Shown: positions 9,742 through 18,562 of the stretch, piece after piece
Layout: every line of letters starts with the position of its first letter
How positions within the stretch are numbered: the stretch's first letter is position 1
Origin: CAWHYG01 sp963833505
Lineage (GTDB): Bacteria > Eisenbacteria > RBG-16-71-46 > CAIMUX01
Length of the DNA: 64,000 nucleotides
Assembly: GCA_963833505.1 (NCBI GenBank)
Contig: CAWHYG010000007.1
Coordinates: forward strand, 1,550,001-1,614,000
Direction of reading: 5' to 3'
Notes under the pieces: generated by a model
What the model saw: the letters and a program-made list of their open reading frames with translations, nothing else
The model's database searches: none
Told to the model about the DNA's origin: nothing
Translations under genes and position numbers: made by a program

Positions 9742-12162
9742 TCAGGCCTCCTCTTCGTCGCTTGGACTCTCCGCCGCCGCGCCGATCCCGAGCCGCTTCA
9801 TCTTGCTGAGCAAAGTCGTGCGCGAGATCCCGCCGAGCCCGCGCGCGGCGCGGGTGCGATTCCAGCCGTTCTCCTCGAGCGCGCCGAGGATGAGCCGCCG
9901 TTCCATCTCCTCGAGCACGGTCTCGAGGCCGCGCGACGCCACGGTTTCCCGTGAAGGCAGGGATCCGGCGAAGAGATCCTCCGCCGGCAGCAGGATCTCC
10001 GGCCCTTCCTCGCGAACGGAAAGATTGGCCGGCAGCCCGAGCAGCTCCGGACCGATCACCATCCGGCCGACCGCCTTGGCCAGATGCGCCGCGCGGAGAA
10101 GCACGCCTCTCAGCTCGCGCACGTTGCCGGGCCAGTCATGGGCGAGCAGCCGCGCCAGGGCGGAGTCCTGCAATTGCAGCGGCCCACCTTCCGCCGCGGT
10201 CTCGGAGAGCAGATGCGCGGCCAGAAGGGGAATGTCGCCTCGGCGCTCCCGGAGAGGCCGCAGGCGCACGATGATGCCGCGGATGCGGTGGTAGAGATCG
10301 AGCCGGAAACCGCCGGCCTTGACCGCCTGATCGAGGTTGCGATGGGTCGCGGCGACCAGCCGCATGCGAGCCCGGCGCGGCCGCAGGTCTCCCAGCCTCC
10401 GCACTTCCCCGCTCTCGAGGACGCGCAGCATCTTCATCTGCGCTTCGCTCCCCATCTCCCCGATCTCGTCGAGAAAGAGGCTGCCGCCGTCCGCCGCCTC
10501 GATCAGCCCCTGCTTGTCCGTGGCGGCGCCGGTGAAAGCGCCGCGGGCGTGGCCGAACAGCTCGCTCTCGAGCAGGTCGCGTGGAATGGCGCCGCAGTGG
10601 ATGGGAACGAACTCCCCCTGCATCTTGCTCCAGCGATGGACGGCGCGAGCCACCACTTCCTTGCCCGTGCCGCTTTCTCCCAGGATCAGCACCGGCAGCG
10701 GCGTGGCGGCGAGCAGAAGCAGCGGCGCCAGATCCTGGAGAACGCGGCGGTCTCCGCTGATGAAGCCGGCGTCGAACAGGCGCTGGCGCACCCAGGCGAG
10801 GCTGAAGTTGCCGGGCGTGGGCTCCGGGGCCTGCGACCGGACGGACAGCCTTCCGGAAAGCGCCGGGCAGGCCAGGCGGATCCAGCGCCGTTCGCATTCA
10901 TCCGCCCGATCTTCCCATCCAAGCCGGCGGAACAACCCCGCGGCCAGGAGCAGGTCCGCCTTGGCCTCGCCGATGGTCGGCAGGCTCTCCCGATCGCCGC
11001 TCACGCCGGTCGCCGGAGCCATCCAGAGCGAAGCCTCGGCCAGGGACTGAAGGACAAGGGCCCGGGCCCACGGTTCCGCCATGCGGCCGGCGAGCCGCCG
11101 CAGCGCTTGGTGGAGGCGCCGCTTTCGATCGGGATCCGCCTCGGGAATCTCGTCTTCGATGAGCCGCGCGAGAAGCGGTGCCTGCCAGACCGGGACCGGA
11201 AGGTCCGGGTCCGCCTCGGTCGCTTCCAGCCATGCGGCGCACAGAGCAGGGCCGGGGGCGAGACCGCCGGCGGAGCCGGACCGTGAGAGCTCACCGGCTG
11301 GAACGTCGGATACCGGAGGATGCAAGGCGTTCGGGCAACCGTTGCCCCCTCGGACAGCGGCGCACGCGGCAGACCCGTCCTCCAACCCCGCTGCCGATCC
11401 GTCTCCCGGCAACCGCCACAGTCGGCGCTGCCACGAGCGGAACTCGGGCGGCCCCGCGATCAGATCCGGCAGGCCTGACCATCGAGCTTCCCGGGTCTTC
11501 CTTTGCAGGATCTCGAGCAAGCCGTCGCCTTCCCGGGACGTTTCACGCCTCCGGTCGTTGACTTCAGGCTCGAGTTTCCCCCGGTCCCAGACTTCGGGCT
11601 CGAGCTTCACGCGATCGTTGACCTGGGGCTCGAGCTCCCCGCAGCGCTTGGGATCGGGCTCAAGCCCCGGGCTGATTTGTCCGGAAAGATCTCCGTCCAC
11701 GGCGACGGCTTCGATCGCGGCAGCCACGCCGATCGACGCCTGCCGCAGGCCGCGGGCGCGCTCGTGCCGCACGGATTTCAAGACCGAGGCCAGGGTCCTC
11801 CGATATCCCGGTCCGAGGCCGAGCTGGAACTGAGCGACGGCACGCGCGAGGAAGATCCAGGCGACGGCCGGCCCGTCCAGGATTCCCCGTCCGGCCATGG
11901 CGACATACAAAAGGTCGGCGTTTTCGAGCGATTCCCTCCAGGCTCCGGCCGCCAGCTCCCACCGGAGCAGACGAAACCGATCCTGGATCTCGGCCCGCGA
12001 GCCGGCCGGCCGGGTGGTCAGGAGCGCGCGCTGGAGAGCCACCGCTTCCGTCCACCTGCCTTCGGCCGCTGCCCGCCAGGCGCGCCGCCTCCAATGGCGG
12101 TGCAACCGGAAGGTGTACGCCGCCGCCCTCCGTCGATCCGCGGCGCATCTCGCCTCGCGCAC
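9742..12162 (-). CDS. Sigma-54-dependent transcriptional activator without receiver domain
   Basis: An 806-residue bacterial enhancer-binding protein, starting at GTG 12162 behind GGAGG. The C-terminal half is a complete AAA+ activator: Walker A GESGTGKE, the sigma-54 contact loop GAFTGA, Walker B GGSLFLDEIGE, and the arginine-finger region. A Fis-type helix-turn-helix at the end (GWNRTRAARGLGGISRTTLL) binds DNA. The N-terminal 400 residues have no receiver, PAS or GAF domain that I can see. They are Arg/Ala/Leu-rich helical, TPR-like sequence, so the input signal is probably a protein contact. Residues about 165-204 are a 10-residue repeat (KLEPEVNDR type) encoded by four 30-bp DNA repeats. 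Target genes are unknown. Confidence 0.88.
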   Translation of the reverse strand: MREARCAADRRRAAAYTFRLHRHWRRRAWRAAAEGRWTEAVALQRALLTTRPAGSRAEIQDRFRLLRWELAAGAWRESLENADLLYVAMAGRGILDGPAVAWIFLARAVAQFQLGLGPGYRRTLASVLKSVRHERARGLRQASIGVAAAIEAVAVDGDLSGQISPGLEPDPKRCGELEPQVNDRVKLEPEVWDRGKLEPEVNDRRRETSREGDGLLEILQRKTREARWSGLPDLIAGPPEFRSWQRRLWRLPGDGSAAGLEDGSAACAAVRGGNGCPNALHPPVSDVPAGELSRSGSAGGLAPGPALCAAWLEATEADPDLPVPVWQAPLLARLIEDEIPEADPDRKRRLHQALRRLAGRMAEPWARALVLQSLAEASLWMAPATGVSGDRESLPTIGEAKADLLLAAGLFRRLGWEDRADECERRWIRLACPALSGRLSVRSQAPEPTPGNFSLAWVRQRLFDAGFISGDRRVLQDLAPLLLLAATPLPVLILGESGTGKEVVARAVHRWSKMQGEFVPIHCGAIPRDLLESELFGHARGAFTGAATDKQGLIEAADGGSLFLDEIGEMGSEAQMKMLRVLESGEVRRLGDLRPRRARMRLVAATHRNLDQAVKAGGFRLDLYHRIRGIIVRLRPLRERRGDIPLLAAHLLSETAAEGGPLQLQDSALARLLAHDWPGNVRELRGVLLRAAHLAKAVGRMVIGPELLGLPANLSVREEGPEILLPAEDLFAGSLPSRETVASRGLETVLEEMERRLILGALEENGWNRTRAARGLGGISRTTLLSKMKRLGIGAAAESPSDEEEA
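11551..11670 (-). repeat. Four 30-bp tandem repeats inside the activator gene
   Basis: Four consecutive 30-bp units (11551-11580, 11581-11610, 11611-11640, 11641-11670) share a GGCTCGAG core at the same place; the last has GGCTCAAG. Because 30 is divisible by three they stay in frame and encode a charged 10-residue repeat (LEPEV.DR). It lies in the variable N-terminal region, not in the catalytic domain. Confidence 0.8.
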
Positions 12163-12303
12163 GTCCGGCCTCCTCGCCGCGTCTTCGAGCGCGGCCCTTC
12201 CTCGGCACCTGGCGGGCGGTGGATCTCCGTCCCGGCGTCCCTACCGGAGTGATGCCGGAGTCCACCGCCCAGTTCGAATCCCTGCGCCCCTGCCATGGAC
12301 CCT

Positions 12304-12420
12304 CGCGTCCACTTCGAGTCGGCCGCAAGCGACCTTCGCATCGGCCATCAAGCGACCTTAGCATCGGACCCAAGCGCCGTTCGAATCGGCCCCGAGTCCC
12401 CTTCGAGTCGGCCTGGAGCG
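12304..12420. repeat. Degenerate 22-bp tandem repeat, intergenic
   Basis: Five imperfect units of 22-23 bp sharing CTTCG(A/C)(G/A)TCGGCC followed by CAAGCG or CGAGTC lie in the 536-bp gap (12163-12698) between the activator and the DedA gene. I see no gene in this gap; reading frames across it are Arg/Ser/Pro-rich shadows. Confidence 0.6.
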
Positions 12421-12698
12421 GCCTCCCGAGTGCTCCCGGCCGGCGAACCGCTGTCGAAGGAGCGCCGCGGATGGGCGCGGCAAAAATCGGGCCAGTCCGT
12501 CTTGCCATGCTCTCGTCGCAGCAGAATCAAGCCTCTCGAATTCGACGAGTCGCGGAGCCCATTGCCGGAACAAGCGGTTGCCGAAGGTCGGTCCACGCGG
12601 AGCGGGAGCGCGCCCATAGGGCGATCGGCCGGGTTGAAGCGTCCGCGGACGTCTCAGTGTCCAGGAGCGGACAGTCGGACGGAAGGACGGGGGAACGC

Positions 12699-13349
12699 TC
12701 AGCGCGAAGCGGCCGGGCGCAGGCGATGCCGCGCCACCTCGATCAACGCGGGCAACAGCGAGACCGCGATGATCGCGATGACGACGAGGGAAAACCGTTC
12801 CCGCACGAACTGGAGATTTCCGAAGAAGAACCCGCCCAGGATGAACAGGCCGACCCAGAGCATCCCGCCCAGGATGTCGAAGGGCAGGAAGCGGCGATAG
12901 GACATGGCGCCAACGCCCGCCACGAACGGAGAAAAGGTGCGGATGATCGGAAGGAACCGCGCGATCACGATCGTCTTGACCCCGTGGCGCTCGTAGAACG
13001 CATGCGTGCGATCGAGATGCCGCCGGTTGAGGAACCGCACGTTCTCGCGGTGAAAGACCTTCGGCCCCACCTTCCGGCCGATCCAGTAGTTGACGTTGTC
13101 CCCCACGATGGCGGCGGAGGCCAGGAGCGCGAGAAGCGCCGCGACGCTGAGCGAGCCCCGGGCCGCGAAGGCGCCGAGGGCGAAGAGAAGCGAGTCCCCC
13201 GGAAGGAAGGGAGTCACGACGAGGCCGGTCTCGCAGAAGACGACGATGAAGACGAGCAGATAGGTCCAGAAGCCGTAGGTCGCGAGAAACGCGTCCAGGT
13301 GGCGATCCATGTGCAGGACGAGATCGACGAACTGATGAAGGAGATGCAC
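12699..13349 (-). CDS. DedA/SNARE-associated family membrane protein
   Basis: A 216-residue integral membrane protein of the DedA (VTT) family. It shows the family's ETGLVVTPFLPGDSLLF loop with the conserved Pro-Gly-Asp, the NYWIGRKVG stretch and the FLPIIRTFSPFVAGVGAM amphipathic segment with its essential arginine, plus four to five hydrophobic helices. Family members act as lipid scramblases/flippases, for example for undecaprenyl phosphate or phosphatidylethanolamine; the substrate is not deducible here. The frame starts at GTG 13349, four bases after the stop of the small gene upstream, so the two are probably co-translated; ATG 13310 is an alternative start. Confidence 0.9.
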   Translation of the reverse strand: MHLLHQFVDLVLHMDRHLDAFLATYGFWTYLLVFIVVFCETGLVVTPFLPGDSLLFALGAFAARGSLSVAALLALLASAAIVGDNVNYWIGRKVGPKVFHRENVRFLNRRHLDRTHAFYERHGVKTIVIARFLPIIRTFSPFVAGVGAMSYRRFLPFDILGGMLWVGLFILGGFFFGNLQFVRERFSLVVIAIIAVSLLPALIEVARHRLRPAASR

Positions 13350-13353
13350 CCGG

Positions 13354-13560
13354 CTACTCCACCAATCCCCAGACCACGGCAGCCTTTGTCTGTCCGCTCT
13401 CCCGGAAGTAGATCACGTCGTACTTGCAGCGGTCGAAGGCGCTTTCATAGCCGAGCTTGGTCACGAAGCGGCGGACCTGGCCCGGTTCGACCACGGTCCA
13501 CCGGATCCGCGGATGCTGGTCGCGCATCCTCTCGATCGATTCGCGGATATCGACGGCCAT
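13354..13560 (-). CDS. Small conserved-looking protein of unknown function, 68 aa
   Basis: Starts at ATG 13560 behind GGAGAAG and encodes 68 residues (MAVDIRESIERMRDQHPRIR...). It is a compact alpha-beta composition with no signal peptide or membrane helix, ending four bases before the DedA start. The pattern VVEPGQVRRFVTKLGYES followed by YDVIYFRESG suggests a small soluble protein. I do not recognise the family. A clear ribosome-binding site, gene-like codon use and tight spacing to DedA support that it is real. Confidence 0.6.
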   Translation of the reverse strand: MAVDIRESIERMRDQHPRIRWTVVEPGQVRRFVTKLGYESAFDRCKYDVIYFRESGQTKAAVVWGLVE

Positions 13561-13624
13561 CGCTCTGCTTCTCCCCTGCCGCCCGAGGCGGCAGAGCGAA
13601 GAGTACCACAAGAAGGAGGGCCGC

Positions 13625-15907
13625 TCACCGAGTCGAGTTGGAAGCGCCCAGGCGCACCAGGGTCCGCCGCGCCGTCTCCGGGCCGAGGCGGAGCTCCAGG
13701 AAATAGACGCCGGCCGGCGCGGCAGATCCGGACAGGTCCAGCCCGTCCCAGACGCCCCGATACATGCCTTGCGTGGGTCCCACCTCCGCCGAGGCCAGGC
13801 GCCGGCCCACCGGGTCGTAGACCGCCCATTCCAGGCGGGCGCCCGAAAGCTTCGAGGCCGGCTGCACCTGGAACGCGACGTTCCCCGTGGACGGGTTGGG
13901 CCCGACCGTCACCGCGAAGCCGCTCCAGGGCGAGGAAGGTCCCGCTCCGGCAGCCCCGCTGATGATGAAGGTGTCGGTCTCGCGGGAGATCCGCCGGTAT
14001 CCGCCGCCATCCTCGGCGCTGACGTCCCAGGTGTAGGCGGCCGCCGGCTCCAGACCGAAGCCGAGGCTCAGGGTGGTATCCGGTCCCGCGGGAACGTCCC
14101 ACTCCTGGGTTCCGGGCGGCGCCTGCCGGATGCGCAGCGTGTAGGTGATCCGGGTGCCGTTCTGCAGATCGCGGCTGGAGCGCCAGGTGAAGGTCGGTGA
14201 GATCGTGGTGAGAACGACGCTGTCCGCCGGAGATGCCAGGCTGAAGGGGACAGGGAAGAGGATCGGCGTGTAGTAGATCGCCTGCGCGAGGTTGACCCGG
14301 CCCCAGCCGTAGGTATTGTCGGGCGAGGTGTGCCGGTCCGCCGTCATCATGAGCGCCTTTCGAATGTCCTCGGGGCCCCATTCCGGGTGAACCTCGCAAA
14401 GCAGGGCCGCCGCCCCGGAGACCAGCGGAGTCGAGAGCGAGGTCCCGCTGGCGTAGCCGTATGCGCCCGGGTCATTGGCGTCCGCCCACCAGGTGTAGAG
14501 CCCGCGCGCGACCACTTCCGGCTTGGTCCGCAGATCGTCCGTCGGCCCGCGGGAGGAGAAGGACGCGATGTTGTTCAGGCTGTCGACGGCGCCGACCGAG
14601 ACCGTGCTGTCGGCGTCCCCCGGCGTCCCCAGCGACATCGGAGCCGGACCGTAGTTGCCGGCCGCGTTCACGCAGAGGATTCCGCGGGCGGCGGCGATCT
14701 CGCAGGCGTGGCTCGTCACCGGATAGTCGCCGTTCTTGAGCGGGTAGTTGTAGCAGAAACCGTCGTCAAAACAGGTGTAGGCCAGGCTCGCGCTCGTCAC
14801 CGAGACCCCGAGGGAATCGGCCCACTCCAGGGCGGCCACGAAGTTGTCCTCTTCGACCCGGGTCTCGCTTCGGATGTCCTCGGTCTTGGACAGGACGAAG
14901 GTCGCTCCGTAGGCCGGGCCGACGATGTGGCCGGGATCGTATCCGCCGTTCACCGACCAGGTGCCGGTGCCGTGATCCTCCGCGCCCGGATAGTCATCCG
15001 GCTGATCCTGGGTGTCGCCGTCGTGAAACACGAAATCCCACTCGGCCAGGATCCTGGCATGCCGGAACGCATCGTGGTCCTTGCGGAATCCGGCGTCGAG
15101 CATCATCAGGCGGACGCGATTGCCGGTGTAGCCGAGCGCCTGGACCGGGGGAACGCCGATCTCGTTGAGCTGGCCCCAGGAGGGTCCATAGGGATAGACG
15201 CCCGCGGGCGCCTGGACGTGAGGCAGCGTCTTCTCCAGGGGCCGGCCGTCCGGGCCGAGCCCCGGGCCGATGGACTGGAGCTTGCCCGCCGCGACGAGCT
15301 GGGTCCGCGTGACATAGGGCAGGGCGCGCACGGCCTTGAGGCCGAGAGGCGTCAGCTCGGCGCTGACCGCGTTGAGCCACCGGCTGCGGTTCCGGATCTT
15401 TCCGCAGCGCGCCACTCCGGACACATACGGAGCCCACAACCCCGCGTCGCGAACGTCGGGCAGCGGCGCAGCGCTGTTCGTTCGCCGGGCCCAGGCCTCC
15501 GCCGGGATGGACTCGGCGATCCGGAGGAGATCCTGCTCGCCCACTCGCACCCCGCCGCGATCCCGGAAGAACACCCAGTAGGCGCGGAGTCCGGCGGCTT
15601 CAGTCGGGACGCCCGTGGCAGCAGAGGTCGCAGCGTTCGCGGGAGCGGAAGCAGCGACCGAACCCGCCGCAAGACGCGCGTTCACGACGGGTGCAGACTC
15701 CGAGGCGGGTGCCACCGTCAGAGCACGGGCAGTGCCCATGCCCGCCGCAGTCGCGGATCCCGCCGGTTGAGCGGCGACCGATGGCATCGCCAGGAGGAGC
15801 GCCAGAAGCGCGGGAAGGAAGACGGTTCCGCAGAAGCGCCGGACGGCCGCAGAGCTTCGATTCTTGTTTACGGCGGAGCCGATGGCGGGGTGATCGGATG
15901 CCTGCAT
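13625..15907 (-). CDS. Secreted subtilisin-like serine protease (S8) with FlgD/Ig-like C-terminus
   Basis: A 760-residue exported protease starting at ATG 15907. A signal peptide (VFLPALLALLLAMPSVAAQ) is followed by an Ala-rich stretch and a propeptide-like region. The catalytic triad can be read as Asp in LMMLDAG (about 270), His in DHGTGTW (about 312) and Ser in GTSLSTP (about 488); the oxyanion Asn is in NAAGNYGP. LDAG replaces the commoner D(T/S)G but keeps the aspartate. After the protease come a fibronectin-like domain (SPADSVVLTTISPTFTWRSS) and the shared C-terminal module (VGPNPSTGNVAF ... PAGVYFLEL). It probably works outside the cell in protein degradation. It faces away from the inositol-phosphatase-like gene. 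Confidence 0.88.
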   Translation of the reverse strand: MQASDHPAIGSAVNKNRSSAAVRRFCGTVFLPALLALLLAMPSVAAQPAGSATAAGMGTARALTVAPASESAPVVNARLAAGSVAASAPANAATSAATGVPTEAAGLRAYWVFFRDRGGVRVGEQDLLRIAESIPAEAWARRTNSAAPLPDVRDAGLWAPYVSGVARCGKIRNRSRWLNAVSAELTPLGLKAVRALPYVTRTQLVAAGKLQSIGPGLGPDGRPLEKTLPHVQAPAGVYPYGPSWGQLNEIGVPPVQALGYTGNRVRLMMLDAGFRKDHDAFRHARILAEWDFVFHDGDTQDQPDDYPGAEDHGTGTWSVNGGYDPGHIVGPAYGATFVLSKTEDIRSETRVEEDNFVAALEWADSLGVSVTSASLAYTCFDDGFCYNYPLKNGDYPVTSHACEIAAARGILCVNAAGNYGPAPMSLGTPGDADSTVSVGAVDSLNNIASFSSRGPTDDLRTKPEVVARGLYTWWADANDPGAYGYASGTSLSTPLVSGAAALLCEVHPEWGPEDIRKALMMTADRHTSPDNTYGWGRVNLAQAIYYTPILFPVPFSLASPADSVVLTTISPTFTWRSSRDLQNGTRITYTLRIRQAPPGTQEWDVPAGPDTTLSLGFGLEPAAAYTWDVSAEDGGGYRRISRETDTFIISGAAGAGPSSPWSGFAVTVGPNPSTGNVAFQVQPASKLSGARLEWAVYDPVGRRLASAEVGPTQGMYRGVWDGLDLSGSAAPAGVYFLELRLGPETARRTLVRLGASNSTR

Positions 15908-16061
15908 GATGTCTGACCCTCCGGCCGGGTGGCCCCTGCCGATGATGCCTCTTGCACTGGCGGCGCTGCGCCGGCCGGAATCGGCCCGCACGAACTGAGT
16001 AATTATATCATTTCGAGGCCGGCGGGCGATCCACCATCGGTCGTGACGAAGGCTGGGGCGC

Positions 16062-16212
16062 CGGCCATGGCGCCGGTCATGGGCCGGCGATGGCGCCCGC
16101 CGGCCATGCCGAAAGTCATGTGCTGGTCATGCCGCTTGCCGGCCATGCCGCCGGTCGTGTGCCGGCTATGCCGCTCGCCGGTCTTGCCGCCGGTCATGGC
16201 CCATGATGTGCC
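16062..16212. repeat. 39-bp tandem repeat, intergenic
   Basis: Three units of exactly 39 bp (16062-16100, 16101-16139, 16140-16178) plus a partial fourth, each beginning CGGCCATG(C/G)CG and ending (C/T)GC. The units themselves consist of smaller GCCGG(T/C)CATG steps. They fill most of the 351-bp gap between the subtilase and the inositol-phosphatase-like gene. Frames through it give His/Met/Gly repeats with no gene features. There are no unique spacers, so it is not CRISPR. Confidence 0.75.
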
Positions 16213-16258
16213 GGCCACCCCACCGCCATGGCGGCAGTCGGCCGCCAGTCATGCCGGT

Positions 16259-17041
16259 TCAGGTCGTCTCGATCCGGCTCCGGATCTCCTCGTGGAGAAG
16301 CCCGTTGCTGGCCACGATGGACTCGCCTCCCGCCCAGCGCTCGCCCCCCGCGACGTCCGTGACCCTCCCGCCGGCCTCGCGCACGAGCAGCGCTCCGGCC
16401 GCGACGTCCCAGGGAAACAAGTTCAGCTCCCAGAAGCCCTCGTAGCGGCCGTCGGCCACGTAGGCCAGATCGAGAGCGGCCGAGCCGCAGCGGCGCAGTC
16501 CGCGGCAAAGGAGGCTCAGCCGGGACCAGTTCTCGAGGTTGGTGTTTCCCCGCTCTCCCTGGGAGTAGGCGAATCCGCTGGCCAGGAGGGCGCGGCTCAG
16601 GTCCGACTCATCCGAAACCTGGAGCGGCCGGGTCAGATTGAAGAGGGCGCCCTGGCCCCGCTCCGCGGTGAAGAGCTCGTCCAGATGCGGCGCGTAGACG
16701 ACGCCGATCAGCCCTCCCGCGTCATCCGCCAGGCCGATCGACACGCAGTACATCGGATGCCGGTGCACGAAGTTGGTGGTGCCGTCGAGTGGATCGATGA
16801 TCCACCGGTAGGACGAGGTCCCGGCCTTCCGGAAGCCCTCCTCGCTCAGGATGCTGTGATCGGGATACTGCCGGCCGATCCGCTCGGCCACGCGCTCTTC
16901 CACCGCGCGGTCGAACTCCGTGACCAGATTCCGCCAGCCCTTGTAGCCGACCTCCCCGCGCAGGGTCTCGCCGTATCCCTCCCGGAGCGTCCGGCCCGCT
17001 TCGCGCGCCACGTCCAGGGCGAAATCGAGGAATTCGCTCAT
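16259..17041 (-). CDS. Inositol-monophosphatase family protein (SuhB-like)
   Basis: A 260-residue magnesium-dependent phosphatase starting at ATG 17041 behind AAGGAAGGGG. It has all family metal-site motifs: ILSEE (Glu pair), WIIDPLDGTTNFVH (the DPxDGTxNF signature) and, near the end, WDVAAGALLVREAGG (WDxAAG). Family members hydrolyse inositol-1-phosphate, histidinol phosphate, 3'-phosphoadenosine phosphate or fructose-1,6-bisphosphate; sequence alone does not decide. SuhB also acts in rRNA antitermination in E. coli. It stands alone, divergent from the glycyl-tRNA synthetase gene. Confidence 0.92.
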   Translation of the reverse strand: MSEFLDFALDVAREAGRTLREGYGETLRGEVGYKGWRNLVTEFDRAVEERVAERIGRQYPDHSILSEEGFRKAGTSSYRWIIDPLDGTTNFVHRHPMYCVSIGLADDAGGLIGVVYAPHLDELFTAERGQGALFNLTRPLQVSDESDLSRALLASGFAYSQGERGNTNLENWSRLSLLCRGLRRCGSAALDLAYVADGRYEGFWELNLFPWDVAAGALLVREAGGRVTDVAGGERWAGGESIVASNGLLHEEIRSRIETT

Positions 17042-17236
17042 GGCCCCTTCCTTTCGCTCAAGGCGCGGACGGCGGTTGCCGATCAATCCTCCGCGCCGCC
17101 CGGCCGGAAGCTCCCCGGCGCGACGGCCGGGAAAGCGCCTTGAGAGGCGCGGCCGGAAACCGCTAGAGTAGCGGATTGTTTACCGGGTCGCGGAACGAAT
17201 TCCCGGGGACATCGCGATCAACGAGGCGGGGGTGGC

Positions 17237-18562
17237 ATGGAAAGCGTCATGGACAAGGTCGTCAGCCTGGCCAAGCGGCGGGGCTTCGTCTTCCCTTCCA
17301 GCGAGATCTACGGCGGAATCAACGCCTGCTGGGATTACGGACCGCTCGGGGTCCGGCTCAAGAACAACGTCAAACGCGCCTGGTGGAAGGCGATGACCCA
17401 GATGCGCGACGATATCGAAGGCCTGGACGCCGCCATCCTCATGCATCCCCGGGTCTGGGAAGCCTCCGGCCACGTGGAGAACTTCACCGATCCGCTGATC
17501 GACTGCCGCACCTGCAAGGCGCGTTTCCGGGCCGACCAGCTCGAGGACGCGCAGTGCCCCCGCAAGCCGAGCAAGCATCCGGGCGAGCACAAGGAGTGCG
17601 ACCTCACCGAGCCCCGCCGTTTCAACATGATGTTCAAGACCCAGATGGGTCCGGTGGAAGAGGACGCGCTCTTGATCTATCTCCGCCCGGAAACGGCGCA
17701 GGGGATCTACGTCAACTTCGAGAACGTGCGGGTGACTTCCCGCCAGAAGATCCCGTTCGGCATCGCGCAGATCGGAAAGGCCTTCCGGAACGAGATCACG
17801 CCGGGCAACTTCATCTTCCGCACCCGCGAGTTCGAGCAGATGGAAATGCAGTTCTTCGTCAAGCCGGGCACCGACGACGAGTGGTTCGAGCACTGGAAGG
17901 CGGCCCGGCTCGAGTGGTACCACGGAATCGGCATCCGGGCGGAGAAGCTCCGTTTCCACGAGCACATGAAGGACGAGCTGGCGCACTACGCCCGCAAGGC
18001 CTTCGACATCGAATACGAGTTCCCCTTCGGCTGGAAGGAGCTCGAGGGAATCCACAACCGCAGCGACTACGATCTGACGCGCCACCAGGAGTATTCGGGG
18101 AAGAAGCTGGAGTACTTCGACGAGGAAACGCGCGACCGGTTCATTCCCTACATCATCGAGACCTCCGCCGGCTGCGACCGAACCCTTCTGACCTGCCTGG
18201 TCGACGCCTACCGCGAGGACGAACAGGAAGGCGAGGTCCGCGCCTTCCTTTCGCTCCGGCCTTCGCTGGCTCCGATCAAGGCGGCCGTATTCCCGCTGGT
18301 CAAGCGCGAGGGGATGCCCGAGATCGCCGGCCGGATCATGGATGAGCTTCGGCCGCACCTCGAGGTCTTCTACGACGAGAAGGGCGCGGTGGGCCGGCGC
18401 TACCGCCGCATGGACGAGGTCGGCACGCCGTTCTGCGTCACGGTCGACTCGGAGACCCTGACCAACGACTCCGTCACCGTGCGGGACCGCGACACGTTGA
18501 TCCAGGAGCGGGTCAACCTGGCGGACCTGAGGGGGCACCTGCTGTCGCGCACCGGGGGTTGA
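17237..18562 (+). CDS. glyQS: Glycyl-tRNA synthetase, dimeric (alpha2) type
   Basis: Charges tRNA-Gly with glycine. This 441-residue class II synthetase is the single-chain type of Thermus, Gram-positives and eukaryotes, not the alpha2beta2 enzyme of most proteobacteria. Landmarks are RRGFVFPSSEIYGGI and WDYGPLGVRLKNN at the N-terminus, a Cys-rich insertion (DCRTCKARF ... AQCPRKPS ... KECDL), the motif-2 region FRNEITPGNFIFRTREFEQMEM and RPETAQGIYVNF. The C-terminal anticodon-binding domain includes LAPIKAAVFPLVKREGM. It begins at ATG 17237 behind a GAGGCGGGGG stretch; ATG 17249 is possible. A methyltransferase gene overlaps its stop by four bases. Confidence 0.93.
   Translation: MESVMDKVVSLAKRRGFVFPSSEIYGGINACWDYGPLGVRLKNNVKRAWWKAMTQMRDDIEGLDAAILMHPRVWEASGHVENFTDPLIDCRTCKARFRADQLEDAQCPRKPSKHPGEHKECDLTEPRRFNMMFKTQMGPVEEDALLIYLRPETAQGIYVNFENVRVTSRQKIPFGIAQIGKAFRNEITPGNFIFRTREFEQMEMQFFVKPGTDDEWFEHWKAARLEWYHGIGIRAEKLRFHEHMKDELAHYARKAFDIEYEFPFGWKELEGIHNRSDYDLTRHQEYSGKKLEYFDEETRDRFIPYIIETSAGCDRTLLTCLVDAYREDEQEGEVRAFLSLRPSLAPIKAAVFPLVKREGMPEIAGRIMDELRPHLEVFYDEKGAVGRRYRRMDEVGTPFCVTVDSETLTNDSVTVRDRDTLIQERVNLADLRGHLLSRTGG

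Noticed and set aside
16062..16212. CRISPR array
   Set aside because: Units are head-to-tail without unique spacers and no cas genes occur in the window.
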